NCBI GenBank assembly: GCA_027574665.1 | Contig: CM050666.1 | Location: forward strand, 3,286,001 to 3,350,000 | Length of the DNA: 64,000 nucleotides | Source: Rhynochetos jubatus | Lineage: Eukaryota > Chordata > Aves > Eurypygiformes > Rhynochetidae | Reading direction: 5' to 3' | In this document: positions 1-11,340 of the stretch, in pieces | Numbering within the stretch: the stretch's first letter is position 1 | How the letters are laid out: every line of letters starts with the position of its first letter | Made by a program: the position numbers and the translations under genes | Notes under the pieces: model-generated | What the model saw: only the letters and a program-made list of their open reading frames with translations | Database searches by the model: none | Told to the model about the DNA's origin: nothing

Positions 1-3000
1 CACTGCTGGGGCTTTGCGTGGGGCTGCTGAGCTCTCCTGGCCATGCTGGTGTTCGTTGGCTTAAAGCAAAGTGGTTTGTCCTGGGTTTGCTTTGTCTTGG
101 TTTAGCTAGAAGAAGCAGTTCAATACCTTCAAATTACGGCAGTGTTTCAATGTCCCATTAAAGTAACTCCAGAAATAAATCTAAATTCCTGGCATGGCTT
201 CTGCAAACTTCTCCCCAGTTGGTGGGAAGGCTGAGCGCTGTCTTTGTTTTGTTTGGCTTGTGGAAGGAAAGGGGGGAAAAAACCCCACAGCTCTGTCTCT
301 CGACTTGTTTTTCTCCCTTTTTTTGGGGAGTCACTGACTCATGCGTTTGGGCCGGGCAAGATCGTTGGCCATGGCCAAACAGTGCTGATTCAGAGGTGGG
401 TGACCAATGCCTTTGTGTCCCCCTAAGCTTGCATGTCCCCCAGAGTTGTTTTTTTTTTTTCTGGAATTGTGGGTAACTTGGGCGCTGGGATCGGCCTTCC
501 ATGTTATCACCTTCCCCTTGGCCTTCACAGCTGGGGCTGCATCACTCTGCCACTCCTTCCAGGCTGGAAGAAGGTGGCGTTGATGTGATGGAGGGGCTGC
601 ACAGCTCATGGGGTCCCCCCAAATGTGCTGCTTCACTTTAATATGTCCAGGGGGCACCAGGGATGCTGGAGCCTCCCACTCCACCCATTCTGCTGGGAGG
701 CATGCCAGGGGCTTTGCTGGTGGGTAGCAGAGTATTTCTGGCCTTTTTTTTTTTTTTTTTTCCCCTTCTTGCTCTTTTTTAGAAATTAAGAACTCAACAG
801 CAGCTGTTTCTCTGCTTTTGGGTTTGCTTTGTGTTCTTTTTTGCAATGAATGCTTTGCAGATTTGGCTTATCAGGCTTGTCAGCCTGCTCCAAGCCCTCC
901 GCTCTCCTCCCCGTCCCTATTTACCCAGGGCGCTGGCTGACGCAGGGCCCTTTCCTGTGTTTGTCACCACCCACCCCAAGGTCCTCCGGAGATAACTTTT
1001 CATTTAAGATTAGGGATTTGGGTCTTTCCGAAAGAGTCTTTAACCTACAGTCCTCTGAAATGTGTCACTTCATAGGAAAAAAACATTAATCTCTAAATAT
1101 ACTGTTTAAGGTTGACACAAAAGTGATTTTTCTAGTTTGTAATTACCCCAATAATTAATCCAAAGGTTAAAAGGTACCATTTGGGGGCTGGATCCCACTA
1201 GAAAGGAACAGGCTTGAAATAGGGACTCAGATGGTATGAAATACTGAGAACTGGCTGGTTTTAGCTGGCTTTAATGATCTCGATTCTGCTGATTTCAGTG
1301 GAGTCGTGTAGCGCTGCCGAGCATCTGCCCCCAAACTTACAGCTGCTGGTGGATGGCTCAGGCACTTGTGTTTCAAAACAGTGTTTGCATCTGAATAACC
1401 CAGAAGTAACTCCAATCCCTTTCAGCCTGGGAAGAAAGGTCTTAAAGCAGGGTGTTGGGTTTTTTTTTTAAATTTAGGTTAGACCCTGGATTTACAAGAA
1501 GTCCTTGAACTTTGGTGTGTTTATTAGCCTTCTGATGTGTCCCTAAGATGACAATGAAACCAATTTTGATTTTGATGGAAAGGTGGTAGGCTTGGGCTGG
1601 AGGAAACATGCTGCGGTGACTGTTCAAGGTAGGGGGCTCACATCTTGAAGTACAAGAGAAAGGGAAGACAGACAGGTACTTCTCTGCCCTGTAATAGCAA
1701 TGAAACATTAATTCATCCCCCTGGAATTCCTTGTTTGTGTGCTCCCATAATTTCATTTCTTTGGTGTCTGTATGAAACTTGAGTTAGTTGAATGCCAGAA
1801 GCCAACTACTCTTCAACTAATATCTTTTTATTAGGTTTTGTGTGCATGTGCATGCCCACGCGTACGTGTGAGAGAGAGATCACCCTTCATAACCCTCTTT
1901 ATACCCTTGGAGGCTGTGAGACGTGCTCCGAAAGAATCTTTCCAGCAGCATGTTTTGAACCGTAACCCTCAGTGCAGGGAGGTTTAAGAACGTATTTGGC
2001 TTTTGGTGGGATTTACAGGTGACTTGTTGGAAGGGAGGGTGGTTTCGGGGAAAAGCTGATGGTGTTTGTGCTGGAAGACTTCACGTTGCCACATCTCTGC
2101 CTGGTAACTCAGGACTTGTTACAGCTCCTGAAAGTGAGGAGCAAAGCGTTTTGCTCCAAACACGTCGTGGAGCTTGTGGGCTGGTGGGGCTGGGAGCAAG
2201 CACAGGGATGTTACTAAAACCAAGCTCCCTTGGCCGTGTCCTCACAGGTTTTAAAGGCAGTCTGGATTTGATCAAACCCCAATCTTTTCCCCATGCACCT
2301 TGCATGGAGGAGGATGCCAAGAAATCCCCCTGAGCCCACGGCATGGGTGAGCAGGACACACGGGGAGGACGGAGGGACTCCTCCTTGCAGGTCCTGCCTG
2401 GGATCTGCCGTGTGCATGTGGGCACAAGGACCTGTATTTATGCCCACAGCAAACGCTTCACCTGCGGCCAAGCCATCCGAATGCAAAGCTCCAGCTCGGC
2501 TGGGGACTTCCCAGGCCCTCCTGTGCTGTCTGCCCGGCAGAGGACAAGAGCGAAGGCTCACTGCCACCTCTAGGCAAGCACCAGCATAGGCACTTGCTCT
2601 AAACTGGAGCACAGACAGACAATCCTGGGATTTGTCCCAAATCACTGCAGTCTCCGTGCCAGACCCCCCTATCAGCTGGTGTGTGTGTGTGTGCAGTTAC
2701 ATAGGCTCCTTAAGCTTTAGTATAAATATGTTTAGCCGTTTCTTTATTCCCCGGGCAGTAATCCCTCGAACACATTTTGAGTTGCATAGAAATAGCAGCC
2801 GAATAACTCCAGCGCCGCGGCTGCTGGGGATATTGTGTGTGTGTGTGTGATCTGTGCCGAGGCCACGGTTTCCTAAGGATCTTAGAGAGCCGAGCATCCT
2901 GAGCGGCACGTTCCCGCTGGCAGGCTGCGAGCCCCGGCAGCAGAGCCGGCTGCTGGCCACCCACCCCCCGAGAGAGACCCGTCACTGGCTCCTTGACACG

Positions 3001-5130
3001 TACCCGACCTCCTCGCTGGAGCCCACAGCACCGTCGGCTCCCGAAAGAGGTGGGTGAGGCAGTAGGAGAGAGGAAAGAGCACAGATTCAGGGGAGAGGGA
3101 AGGGAAACTTGGGTGAGCATTAGCTGCTGTGGTTATATTTGGCTTCTCTAACCGCTGGCAGCATATGGCCAGAAGCAAGCAGCGCTGAGCTGATTTCAGA
3201 GGAGAGGGGGAACCGGGAAGCAGCGGTGAGAGGGGCAGGTGAGAGGCTGTGCCCTCTCCCGACCGGTTTTGGGGGATAACTTGCTCAGTAGCGCCACTTG
3301 CATTTGCTCCCAGCTGTGGGAAGGGGGGAAGCAACTTCAGTGGACGAGGCTGGCTTGGCAGGGTTGGGCATGAGGGGGGTTCTCCAGAGCTGGGGGGATC
3401 TCTCCGGGGCTCTCAGCTCCCACGTAGGATGCGGCAGGATTACAGGAACATGCTCCCTATGGAGAAATCCTGTTGACAAATGCTCTTTGCTGGGGGAAGG
3501 AAGGTGCAAACATTTGCCATCACACCAAGAGCTGTGTCGAGTAGGCTCTCTGGGTGCTGATGGGCTGAAGAGGGTCACGCTCCACCTTTGCCACTCACAG
3601 ACCAACATCTGCCTCATTAGTTGTTTATGAATCCCTGGGCTGACTCACAGCTACTGGCTGGAGAGAAAGTCTACCTGGGGCCCCTCCCTGGCTCAGACGG
3701 ATGCACAGGACATGCACAAGCCAGCAGTTCCCTTCCTGTACTGACATTTTGCTTCTGGCTTGCCCAGATTTATGGGCTTCTTCAAAGCTCCAGATGATGC
3801 AAAAATGAGCATCATCCCATTAAGTTTTCCATAGGTGAAGGAAGTGCTGCCATGCCCCGGTGAGGATGTGGCTCACGGATGAGCACAGCTCATCTGGTTC
3901 CCTTAAGCTCTGGGCTAGTCGGGTGGGCTGGGATTCTGGCAGGAATGCAGCTTCAGGGAGTGGTGGGGATGTGGGTGAGGTGCCCTGCCAAAACTGTGTC
4001 CCAGAGTAGTGCCAGGAGCCGCATGTGCCTGGATCCAAGCACCCCAGCAGTCAGGGCTTTGCCTCATGGGTTTTGTCTCCCCAGCATGGTTTCTGCCTCC
4101 CCAGCATGTTTTTGGCTGTCTGTAGATCTGCCTCCCTGTCAGGAGGGCTGGTGGGCAGAGAAGCGGCGAGGTGCAGGTGGCAGGAGCTCACGTGGTGTGT
4201 CAGGGTGGCTTTGGCAGCACAGAGTCCCCTCGAACACCATGTGAGTGCCATCACACCCATCAGCCTTGCATGAACTGGACCTCTGTCCATGCTATGCTCA
4301 CCCCCGTCTGTCTGTGCCCCCATCCAAAGGGGCTGGTCCAGTTTCCCTGATAATCACTAGCCCAGATGCAAGCCCTGAAAGGAGAAGGTTTTGGACTTTC
4401 CTCAGCCTGGGCTGGAGCTGATAATTTTCAGCCTGAGACTGGGTCACGAAGCTCTTCTTTGCTGGTGTGCACCTACTCATCCCTCCATGGGGCAGGTTTC
4501 CCTGCCCAGTGGATCAGAGCAGATGTTGTTGGGTAGCTCGCGATTAGATTAGACCTCCTGCATCTAAATAAGCATAATTATGTTTTCATTAGCCCCAGAC
4601 AGTGCCTTACAGCTTGATGTACGGTTAGTGTGAGGAGGGGGGAGTAGGGGGGAAGCAGTCCCAGCCCCAATTCTGCTGCAGCATTCGCCTATCCTCTCCC
4701 CTTTGCCACCTCTGCAAAACTCCCTGTGCGCCAGGGAGGAACAAGGCTGCTCGGTTTCCTCTTCCCTGTGGGAAGTTTTGCAATTGAATTGCCTGCTGTG
4801 CTGCGCTTTATCTGCCTGCCCCGGGGAGGCAGAGGGGCAAGCAGGCAGGGGCTGCCCGGGGAGGCTGGTTCCGGAGCCGCAAACAGCCATGGGCTGTGCA
4901 TCTTCTCCAGGCTGAAGCCACCTCTCCGTGCTCCCGTGGGAGCTGCCTCCACGGCTTGGGAGGAGGCTGCGAGCAGGTGAACCTCGCACTCCTGCCCTAG
5001 AGCCCACTTGGGTTTATATAATATTATATATCTATAATTGTGTGTTTGTCGTTGCCATGGGAATGAGCACAATTGCAAAGCCTGGAGACTGATGTCAAGC
5101 CTCGGTCTGTACCGGGCCTTATCGGGGGCA
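1..5130. other. Upstream noncoding region, no gene supported
   Basis: No open frame in either strand here resembles a known protein, and none has the exon-like conservation seen further on. Visible content: poly-T tracts near 449-460 and 747-762; GT repeats at about 2680-2694 and 2834-2850; a homeodomain-like palindrome CATAATTATG at 4573-4582; and an AT-rich patch at about 5016-5040. In mammals the gene 5' of NOS1 is KSR2. I could not recognise any KSR2 exon here, so this is probably intergenic or an alternative-promoter region of NOS1. Human NOS1 is known to use many alternative first exons, and some could lie here unseen. Confidence 0.5.
4573..4582. promoter_or_regulatory. Palindromic homeodomain/POU-like site
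   Basis: CATAATTATG is a perfect 10-bp palindrome containing the TAATTA homeodomain core. It sits in a short AT-rich island (TCTAAATAAGCATAATTATG, then TTTTCATTAG) inside otherwise GC-balanced DNA, about 1 kb upstream of the proposed promoter. Such cores are common by chance, so function is an inference. Confidence 0.25.
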
Positions 5131-5549
5131 GATAAAGAGTCAGAAGGGGAAACGGGGCGAGGAGGAGCCCCTGTGCTCTCTCTCCCCTGCGCGCAGCTCA
5201 GGCTCAACTCTGGCAGCAGAGGTACAGGCAGCTGGGAGAGGGGCAGGGCAGCCCCAGCCTGGGGGCTGGGGCCGCTGGGGGTTGCCAACAGGTCTGGTGC
5301 CATCTGCCCCGGGGCAGAGGGGGCTGTCAGTGAAAGAGGGGGCTTTTCTGCAGCCCCCTGAGCGCAACCCGGCTGTGAGCACGAAGGTGGGGGGCTGCGG
5401 CTTTCAGGGGCACGGGGGCAGCCGGCAGCAGAGCGGGGCAGGGCAGGGGAGCTGGGGCAGGCTGAGCCCCCGCTCCCTCAGGGCGGGCTGCGGAGCGGAG
5501 CTTCCCGGCAACAAGTGGGGGCCGGAAGGTGGGGTGTCTCGGCTCTTTA

Positions 5550-5680
5550 ATTGGTGGGGGAGCTGGGGGGGGGGGGGGCGGGGGGGGGGCGATGCTCCCC
5601 GGCGAGGGGAGGGAGGGGGAAGAAAAGCCAGGCTGGAAATGAGGTTATATAAAAGATGTATGGTTTGGAGAGCGGAGTGT
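5550..5680 (+). promoter_or_regulatory. Probable NOS1 core promoter (CCAAT, G-tract, TATA)
   Basis: Three elements occur in the expected order for a + strand promoter: ATTGG (inverted CCAAT) at 5550-5554, a long G-rich Sp-type tract at about 5564-5590, and a strong TATA box TATATAAAAG at 5646-5655. A start site would be expected about 30 bp downstream, near 5676-5682. A CRE-like half site (GGACGTCA) follows at about 5734-5741. CREB-dependent calcium control is known for a NOS1 promoter in mammals. Assignment to NOS1 is inferred from position and strand. Confidence 0.5.
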
Positions 5681-5863
5681 CTCCTAATGAGGGCTGCACC
5701 GGCTCGCTCCACACCCATAAAAACCCTGGTTGGACGTCAAAGCGGATTCGTTTCGGTGATGCTGGGATAAAGGGGCGCAGCGAGGACTGGCTCCCCCCCT
5801 GCCAGCCCAGCCGAGCCCAGCGCCGGGAGGGACGCGCCGGGGCCGGCTGCTCTCCGCCGCACG
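5680..5863 (+). other. Possible NOS1 5' UTR first exon (noncoding)
   Basis: The segment lies between the expected start site after the TATA box and a donor-like GTGGGT at 5864. It contains no ATG that continues into the NOS1 frame. If used, it would splice to the acceptor before the first coding exon (AG at 16871-16872), leaving an 11-kb first intron. The exact start and donor are uncertain because GTAGGT repeats follow immediately and supply several alternative donors. Confidence 0.3.
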
Positions 5864-5885
5864 GTGGGTAGGTAGGTAGGTAGGG
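5864..5885 (+). repeat. (GTAG)n microsatellite forming a donor-site ladder
   Basis: A short tetranucleotide repeat, GTGGGTAGGTAGGTAGGTAG, starts at 5864. GT dinucleotides occur at 5864, 5868, 5872, 5876 and 5880. Those at 5868, 5872 and 5876 each read GTAGGT, a good U1-type donor, and two of them are preceded by AG. It lies just downstream of the proposed promoter. Confidence 0.7.
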
Positions 5886-6531
5886 GCGGGCTGCCCGGCC
5901 CCGCACCGGCCGCCGCTTCTCCGGGAAACTTTACGGCGGGGCAGAGGCTGCGGGACCGGCCGCGGAGGTCGGAGCCCCGCGGGACCGTGCGCTCCCGTGG
6001 GCGCCCGTCGGAAGCGCTCCCCGCCGCCTCGGGGCACCGGGGCTGCGCCGCTCCGCCGTGCCCTTGGCCGGGGAAGGGTGGGGGGCAGCAGCGAGTACCC
6101 GGCCCCACCGGTGCGGACGGCCGGGCTCTGCCTCCGGCTGCGGCGGGGAGGGGAGCGGGGCGGAGGGCACGCGTGGGATCTGCCCGGTAAAGCCGCTTTG
6201 CTGGTCCGGCGAGCGAGGTCGTGGGTGGCCGCGCCGAGACGCGGCTCTCACCCGCTCCCCCCCCCTCACCGGGCCGTGCTGCTGTCGGTGTTCCCGCCCG
6301 CCCCTCCGCACCCCGGGGCTCCGCTGCGAACTTCCTCCGCCGCCTCCGTGCCCGACTCCCCCCGCGCGTCCCTCGGGCCGGGGGGTCTGAGCCAGCCGCG
6401 GGAGCGGAGCGAAGCTGGCTGTTATCTCCCTCCCCCGCAACTCGGCAGCAAGTTTGTGTGGGGCGAGGGGGCCGCTTGCACGGGCGGGCAGGTTACCGGG
6501 GGGACGGACGGTGTGCCGGGGGGGGGGGGGG

Positions 6532-6865
6532 GTAGTTTGCCCGGGAAGGGGACGCGGGGGCAGGTGGACGGTGTGTGCGGGGAGGGCACGGCGCCAATTT
6601 GGCTGGGGAAGGCAGGCGGGAACAGGCGGGCAGCACGCCCGGGACAGCCGGCAGTTTGCCCGGGGAGGGAAGGGAGAGGGGCCGGGGCAGGCGGGGAGCG
6701 GGGGCGGCCCGGATGCGGTCTGTCCGGGGAGGGCAGGCGCGGGGGACCGGCGTGCCTGGGGGAGGGGTGCGGTTTGTCCGGGGAAGGGGCAGTCTCTGGG
6801 GAGGGCAAGGGTGCAGTTTTCCCCGGGTGGTGACGGATGGTGGGGGGCAGTTTCCCGGGGGGTGG
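6532..6865 (+). repeat. Degenerate GC-rich minisatellite
   Basis: A core close to GCAGTTTGCCCGGGGAGGG recurs with substitutions at about 6532, 6595, 6651, 6715, 6769, 6789, 6813 and 6847. The first five spacings are near 54-64 bp and the last three are shorter. It is preceded by a run of 14 G at about 6518-6531. The repeat is imperfect and appears old. It lies within the CpG island, in what would be the start of NOS1 intron 1. Confidence 0.6.
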
Positions 6866-9800
6866 GCAGGGGCAGGGCTGTGCCCCCCGCCCGTGGCGGG
6901 CGCTGCCGGAGCTGTCCCGGGTGCTGAAGGCTGCGGGCGCCGCCGCCCGACCGGAGCCCCGGTTCCCTTCCCACAGCCCCGGCACCGGCGGGGAGGGCTC
7001 GAGGCTGCAGGAGATGCCCCCAACCCCCTGTGCTGGGGTGAGGGGGTGACCCACGCCGGGTGCTGTCCCTGCTGTTGCCCCTATCCCACGGGGACGGCGT
7101 GTCCCCGGGGCACTGGAGTGGGGAGGGGGCAAGCAATATCCCCCTCCAGCCCGCGTGCGGTGCGGAAGCGACACACCGATGTGGCTCCAGCCCCCGAGAG
7201 AAGCCCTGGGATGCCCCGCTGACGGCTGGCTCCTCTCCTTCAGGGAGAGCCGGGGGTCAGTCTGGATCGTGCCCCTTCCCTCTCCCCAACCGCACACCAG
7301 GGACCTCGACAGTCCCCTCCAGATGCGCTTGAGATGCAGAAGGGAGCTGTTGCAGGGATCGAAGGAGACAAACCCTGCCTGCCCTGTCTGTGGTCTCACT
7401 CTTGGCTTGGCTTGCAGTAGATAGTAGAAAGCTTTTGGTTTTTACTGGCAAAGCAGAGGAAAAGAGATCTCTGTACACACGCATCTGGAGCATCTGGTGC
7501 TGGAGTGGGTGGGCATCACCCCATCCAGCTCCAGTCCCTGCCTCAGCTCTGCGCTCCCTGGGCACGCTGACTCCACAGCCCAGGTGCAGACATTTTCTTC
7601 CAATGCTTTCAAGTTACGGCTGTCAGGAGGAAATTCTGGCAGGCAACTTGACAATTATCTGCCGAGTCCCCAAGGAGCTGATCCGCCTCTCACTTGAAAT
7701 GGAGGGGAAGTGTCTCCTTCCTTCCTGTAGGAGCCCAGGCTGTCTGGAGCGGGCAGCGTGGGAGGTTGCAGGGGGCAGTTGCAGTGTTTGGGGGCTTGAC
7801 AGCTTAAAATGCCACCTCAGTTCGCTTTAATACCTTTTCCTCTTCTACATCTCTTAATGCTGATGGCTCAGTCAGACATCAGGGATGATCACCTGTGGGG
7901 AGGCTTTTGGGGCAGGGGGGCTGTTGAAAATAGCACTCTCCCAGAGATTCCTACCTGCTCATCTTGGTTGGCTATGCCTTTCCTGTTGAAGGTGGGGAAG
8001 ACTTATTTTAAAGAGTTTGGGTTTGCATCAGCAATTTCTTCTTCCCTCTATTTTCTTCTAGCTTGTATTACCCAGAATATTTTCTTAAAGATGCTGCAAA
8101 CTCAGTCACATACTCTCCAGTTTTAAAACGTGCATATGTTTGCAAACAAACGCCCAGTGCAGAGTCTCTTCTTACACAGACGTGGGTTTGGCGGAGGGAA
8201 GGGATATTTCTCTAATCAGATATCCGCACTGGGAGAAGCGGTTACGTTCCCTCATGAGTGAAGGAGAGTGACAAGTCCTTGTGCCCTTTGAATTCTGTTC
8301 ATTCCCTCTGTCAGCACGGCAATTGTGAGCGAGTACCGAAGAGGCCATCTTAAGCAGAGGGGTTTGGGCTGAATCCTCACTTGCAATTAATGTTGTGTGA
8401 CTGCTGATGGGGTGGGCTTGGTCCTCCCTGACCCTCGGGGACATTTTGGCCCTGTCACACTCCCCCCTACTTTGCTCGTGTATTTTGAATTTTCCATTTC
8501 AGTGGTGTATCTGTGCAAAGGCTTGGGAAATCTGCCAGATTGCCTAAATCAGTGCCCAAAAGCAACTATATATAGTAACCAATAAGTCACATGAGCTCGG
8601 CTCACATAGATTAGCATTTACCTTTCCTGAGTAATGAGAATATTGTTTAATACTTGTTGATACCATCAATTTTTCCTAAAGAAATACAACCCTGATAGCA
8701 AGGGACCGGTTTTGAGAGGAGGCTCCAAATGATGCTAAAATGCTTTTCCTCCACTCACGCTGTTCTGATTGTATCTGTGCATTACATCAAATCTATAGAT
8801 GCGATCTGATCTCTCGTACATAGCCAAAAATAAACATTGTGTCCCAAAGAGGGAAGGATCTGTAAGCCACTTTCTGGCTGAAGCCGGATGAAAGCGTGTT
8901 TACTTCCAGCTGCTTATTCCAAATTAACTCTGCGGTGGGCTGCATGCGATACCTGGCCCAGCGCTGCCTGGATTGCCACCCTACACGGCAGCTGTAAAGG
9001 AAGCAGAGCGAGGTACCGATATGATGCCTGGCAAGTGCTTGGGCTCTGGCTGTGGGCATGAGAAACGCATGGTTTGGGAAGCCCATATGTTATCAGTATG
9101 TTGGATCTATATGCAGAGCGTGGAAACCTGCAGGCACTGTGTGTGTATATACAAAACCGGAGGTATTTATGCTGAGGCAACTCTTTCCACAGCCTTTCTT
9201 TTACACAATTCAGAAATGCTTAATGAGATCTTGCAATGCCCTTCTAGGGTAGGCTTGTCTTAATCCCATTTTGCAGAGTGTCAGGCTTATGTTTTCAAAC
9301 GTGCCGAAAACGTGCAGCTCTTCTTTGCCTTGAAAGTCACAAAATCTCATTCTCTTCAGATTAGGACCCGTGCTTCATCCCCAGACACCATTAAAATGAA
9401 CACATCCTTGGAAATATCGGTGGCACTTCTCAGCCAAGGGCTCTAGACCTGCTGTAGGTCAGTGGGACTGTGGCCCTGGTGTGACAGCCTGCCCCACTGC
9501 TGCCTCTCCCTGTGATGCCAGTGTTGAGGAGCAGGATTTTGGGAAGCCAAAATCCCCTCCTCTGGCACAGGGAAAAGCTGTCTGTTTTCAAGATAGGGGC
9601 TGGGGCTGCTTCAGCCCAAGGCAGCATCACCAACATGGGAGTGTCCCGTGGGGAAAGGGGAAAAGCCCCAGGAAGCGATGAGTGCTGGAGTTAATTTCCA
9701 CTCCTCTCTCACCCTCTCATGACTTTCTGGCCACCGTGCCCCACGTCCAGCCCCAAACAGGGATGCTGGTGGAATAAGGATGATGTGGCTGATGCTGGAT

Positions 9801-11268
9801 CTAAGGAACAGCGTTGCTGTCACCAGCAGCACCTTTAGCAAAAATGAGGAAGCAGATAATTCCACATCACCTCCACTCCAATCCTGCCAAAATTAAAGAC
9901 AGAGCCCGCTGTGGGACAAGGAACAGGTCCCAGGAGGCCACCAGAGAACTTTGCCACTGCTGTTGATACTATGGCAACAAGTGCTAATGAAAGAAACTAA
10001 GAAAAGTGTGGACAGAAACTCAGGGGAACAGATTATCTTTGCTTTTTGCCTTGTGCAGTCACCAAGGATGCCAGTGTAAAGAGGGCGAGAGCTCTGCTTT
10101 GACTCCACGCAGCGTATGAATCAGTGGGGAATCGCGCCTCCAGTCCTCTTGCCCCTTTCGGTGTTGAAGAGAGATGGTGGTGATGCTCGGGAGACAGAGA
10201 AAACCCTGTAGAACCCTGCAGCCTTTTCGGCATCAGGCTTTTGGAGGACCTGGCTCGTGCCTCCAGTCCGAGAAACCCAGGCTTGTGCCGTGAGGAGCCT
10301 GATGTCTTCCCGAGGTGTTTACATAGTGATGTGAGTCACTCTCTGGAAGTCGGTGACAATAAGGTTTATTGCTGTTTAGTGTCCTAACTGGGCTACTTCT
10401 CCCACTGGCTTGTTAGGGTAGGACAGTTTAATGCTGTGCTAGAAGGATTTGGGGGAGTCAGCAGCAAAGGAGGGGGTGAGGACATGAGCCACTGAAATGA
10501 GTCGGGAGTTCAATTCCTGGGCTGACTCTGAGCCGAGAGCTCTGCCGCTGATTTTATTGATGCTGGCTGGCGGCTCTGGAGCTATTACAGCTCCAGCCAA
10601 CCTGCTGCGATTTTAAAATTCCCTTTTTCCTTTTTTTTTCTAAATGGAGCCACGATTCCCCTCTCGTGCTGCGATTGGATTTCGAGACCATCCATCAAGT
10701 GGCATTTTTTCATTTATTTCCTATCTACCTGTTTTGTCATTTAGGACAAAGTGGTGTTGTGTTAACACGTGTCCCATTTGTCAAACCGGAGTCGCTGGTG
10801 TAATTCCAATGCTCTCAGCAAATTGATGGCGGTGAAATCTATGTTTTACAGATGGGTTGAGCCCTAATAAGAACATCAGTTTTAGATTGGGTTAGCAGTG
10901 GAATTGACGCTTTTATCTAAACTCCGTTTCAGCCACACACCACAGGCACCAAGAAAATATTGTATGAAACAGTAAAAGAGAAATGGCAGGCGTGTTACTG
11001 AAATATGCTAAGCCTTGAACTCCAAATTAAAACAAAACCTTGATTCTGTCATCTGAAAAAAAAGAAACGAAACAGGGTGAATTTTGTCAACGCAGTTGTC
11101 TTGGCAACATTAAAATGTATTGCCTGCAGCCTGCTTGGAGCGGTGCGGTTCGTATCGGACGAAGGGGAGAGGGACGAGGGACTTCATTTAATTGCAGCTA
11201 AGTTTCGGTGCAGTTCTGTCTCCTGTAGCATCGCTGCTCTGTGATTAGGAGTGTGCAGGATGCTGTCC

Positions 11269-11340
11269 TGAATAGAACATTTCAGTTGGAAGGGACCTAC
11301 AGTGATCACCTAGTCCAACTGCCTCGCAAGCGTCCCACCA
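11269..11340 (-). mobile_element. CR1 LINE 3' fragment, antisense
   Basis: The sequence TTGGAAGGGACCTACAGTGA, followed by TCACCTAGTCCAACTGCC, is the reverse complement of the usual CR1 3' end (GGTTGGACTAGATGATC... TCCCTTCCAAC). Only the last 70 bp or so can be recognised, as is typical of 5'-truncated CR1 copies. The element is noncoding and diverged. Confidence 0.7.

Larger units (their letters stand above)
5130..7050. promoter_or_regulatory. CpG island
   Basis: This stretch is much richer in G+C and CpG than everything around it (for example 5840-6400 has dense CG dinucleotides) and contains long G runs at about 5564-5590 and 6518-6531. CpG islands of this size in amniote genomes normally mark promoters. 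It lies about 11 kb upstream of the first NOS1 coding exon on the same strand, with no other gene in view, so it is most simply a NOS1 promoter and first-exon region. Long open frames on both strands here are a by-product of low stop-codon frequency in GC-rich DNA. Confidence 0.75.

Noticed and set aside
331..846. 171-codon minus-strand frame near the left edge
   Set aside because: Runs through a poly-A/poly-T tract that encodes a lysine run. No domain or splice context supports it.
5282..5770. 162-codon plus-strand frame across the promoter
   Set aside because: Glycine/arginine-rich and spans the TATA and poly-G tract. It is a compositional artefact.
5931..7136. 401-codon open frame on the minus strand in the CpG island
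   Set aside because: The translation is proline/arginine/glycine-rich low complexity, and overlapping long frames exist in several other frames. This is expected where GC content suppresses stop codons. No domain is visible.
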